From contig CAAEMX010000007.1 in the NCBI GenBank assembly GCA_900757185.1, positions 1 through 14,323 of the forward strand: a stretch of 14,323 nt of DNA, given 5' to 3'. Source of the stretch: an uncultured Collinsella sp. GTDB lineage: Bacteria > Actinomycetota > Coriobacteriia > Coriobacteriales > Coriobacteriaceae. Below are positions 13,284 to 14,323 of the stretch, one piece after another (position 1 is the stretch's first letter; the number at the start of each line of letters is the position of its first letter). Below the pieces are notes generated by a model that saw only the letters and a list, made by a program, of their open reading frames with translations, had not been told where the DNA came from and made no database searches. Both the position numbers and the translations under genes were made by a program.

Positions 13284-14219
13284 TTAGTGCTCAATCCAAC
13301 AATGTAGCGTCTCGCCAGCCTGAAGATGACGAAGGTTCTCCGCGGCGATGTCGACCACGTTGTTGAGCGTGGCGGCTAGGTGGAACCAGCCGGAGACGTG
13401 CGGCGTGATGAGCATGTTGGGCGCATCCCACAGGGGGCTTGTCGCGGGCAGCGGTTCGGGGTCGGTGACGTCGACCGCGGCGCCGGCGAGATGTCCCGAT
13501 TCCAGGGCAGCAACCAAGTCGTCGGCGACCACAAGATCGCCGCGGCCGCCGTTGGCAAAGAAGGCGCCCGGCTTCATCGCGGCGAAGAACTCAGCGTTCG
13601 CCAGACCGCGGGTCTCGGGCATGCTCGGCATAAAGGATGCGACGACGTCTGCTTCGGCCAGGCGCTCAGACAGGGAATCCATGTCGTCCATGTCCTCAAA
13701 CACAATGGGATAGACGAGCGGATGACGCTTGATGCCGCGGACGTGCGCACCCATGCTGCGGCAGAGTGTGGCAAAGTGGCCGCCGATATCGCCCGCGCCC
13801 AGCACCAGCACGTTGGCGTTTTTGAGTGAGGTAACCGGCCCCAAATCCTCCCAGCGATGCTCACACTGCAGGTCCTGGTAGCCGGGCAGGCGCTTCATCA
13901 TTGACAGCACCATGGCAAACATGTGCTCGCTCACGGCCTGACCGTAGGCGCCCACCGAGCAAGACAGTTTGGCGTCGGCCGGCACGGTGCCGGCGGCAAG
14001 GTAGTCGTCATAGCCGGCGGTTTGCAATTGCAACAGCTGGAGATGCTCGCATGCCGTGAGCATGTCAGGGTCGATGTTGCCCAAGATCACGTCGGCATCG
14101 GCGACCTGCTCGCGCGTGGCGGCGTCGGGGCTCGTGTAGATAAAGTCCTCGCCCGGAGCGCTCGATTCAAGAATTGCGCGATGGCGGTCGTTGACGGGCA
14201 ACAAAACCAGGATGTTCAC
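13284..14219 (-). CDS. D-isomer-specific 2-hydroxyacid dehydrogenase (NAD-binding)
   Basis: This 311-residue cytosolic oxidoreductase interconverts a 2-hydroxyacid and a 2-oxoacid with NAD(P)H. The Rossmann loop GAGDIGG lies at 141-147. The catalytic triad is Arg226 in NGGRGDLVV, Glu255 in DVTDPEPLP and His274 in LITPHVSGW. MPSMPETRGL is the usual segment before the catalytic Arg. It resembles the phosphoglycerate/glyoxylate/hydroxypyruvate reductase-like branch without an ACT domain, so it is not a full serA. The start is GTG 14219, with GGAGAGGA a few bases upstream (about 14233-14226). The frame stays open to 14294, but that extension would translate repeat copy C and is rejected. The substrate is not determined. 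Confidence 0.9.
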   Translation of the reverse strand: MNILVLLPVNDRHRAILESSAPGEDFIYTSPDAATREQVADADVILGNIDPDMLTACEHLQLLQLQTAGYDDYLAAGTVPADAKLSCSVGAYGQAVSEHMFAMVLSMMKRLPGYQDLQCEHRWEDLGPVTSLKNANVLVLGAGDIGGHFATLCRSMGAHVRGIKRHPLVYPIVFEDMDDMDSLSERLAEADVVASFMPSMPETRGLANAEFFAAMKPGAFFANGGRGDLVVADDLVAALESGHLAGAAVDVTDPEPLPATSPLWDAPNMLITPHVSGWFHLAATLNNVVDIAAENLRHLQAGETLHCWIEH

Positions 14220-14238
14220 AGGCAGTCCTCTCCGCTCA

Positions 14239-14290
14239 ACCTGCAAAAAAGGGACAGGTTTATTTTGACGGGTTTTATCAGGCAAAACGC
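14239..14290 (-). repeat. Dispersed ~50-bp palindromic repeat, copy C
   Basis: On the + strand it reads CCTGCAAAAAAGGGACAGG, then TTTATTTTGACGGGTTTTAT and a tail CAGGCAAAACGCT, closely matching copy B. The outer arms have drifted and pair less well, while the inner core is unchanged. It sits directly upstream of the ribosome-binding site of the dehydrogenase gene, so it would be in that gene's leader or promoter. The strand given is that of the gene it precedes. Confidence 0.8.
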
Positions 14291-14323
14291 TCAAATAAAA
14301 TGTCGGGCGCTCATGGACGGTTA

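Noticed and set aside
14220..14294. Longer N-terminus of the 2-hydroxyacid dehydrogenase
   Set aside because: It would translate repeat copy C. The GTG at 14219 has a strong ribosome-binding site and begins the normal NILVLLP strand.

Overview
The window looks like ordinary chromosome from a GC-rich, Gram-positive-type gut actinobacterium, most probably Collinsella or a close relative (Coriobacteriia). This rests on GC-rich third codon positions, the gene mix, a LexA-type box of the Gram-positive/actinobacterial class, and several short palindromic repeat families. It is an inference; no taxonomic marker gene is present. There are no rRNA or tRNA genes, no transposase and no CRISPR array.

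Layout. (1) 112-690 encodes an O6-alkylguanine-DNA alkyltransferase (+), followed by a 62-bp-period tandem repeat made of small palindromes. (2) 897-2147 (-) encodes a ClC-type antiporter that resembles the fluoride-exporting CLC-F clade. Its short leader holds a terminator-like hairpin and a second, mutually exclusive hairpin over the start region. (3) 2318-2956 (-) encodes a GyrI-like ligand-binding protein whose promoter region carries a near-perfect SOS (LexA) box. (4) 3228-6700 (+) is an overlapping two-gene ABC exporter operon: a MacB/LolD-type ATPase and an 8-TM permease with two FtsX domains. (5) 6817-7137 (-) encodes a small conserved protein of unknown function. (6) 7587-8525 (-) encodes a membrane-anchored XRE-type regulator, flanked on both sides by copies of one palindromic hairpin element. 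(7) 8984-10063 (-) encodes 6-phosphofructokinase; its stop codon lies inside a ~185-bp nested palindrome. (8) 10203-11288 (-) encodes a membrane-anchored Ntn-hydrolase of the choloylglycine/linear-amide family. (9) 11450-12835 (+), divergent from it, encodes an M18 metallo-aminopeptidase. (10) 13284-14219 (-) encodes a D-2-hydroxyacid dehydrogenase.

The proteins are mostly recognisable housekeeping and stress functions and do not form one pathway. A loose stress theme runs through the first 3 kb: alkylation repair, probable fluoride export and a probably SOS-controlled GyrI-like protein. The genes after 8.9 kb are metabolic (glycolysis, peptide, amide and hydroxyacid turnover).

The least explained material is the intergenic DNA. 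At least five repeat or palindrome families sit at gene borders: a ~50-bp dispersed palindrome in four copies, a ~70-bp hairpin in two copies, a 35-bp dispersed repeat, a 62-bp tandem palindrome and a ~150-bp inverted repeat. I saw no new multi-gene system. The best candidates for something undescribed are the SOS-linked GyrI-like gene, the leader of the ClC gene, and the palindrome families.
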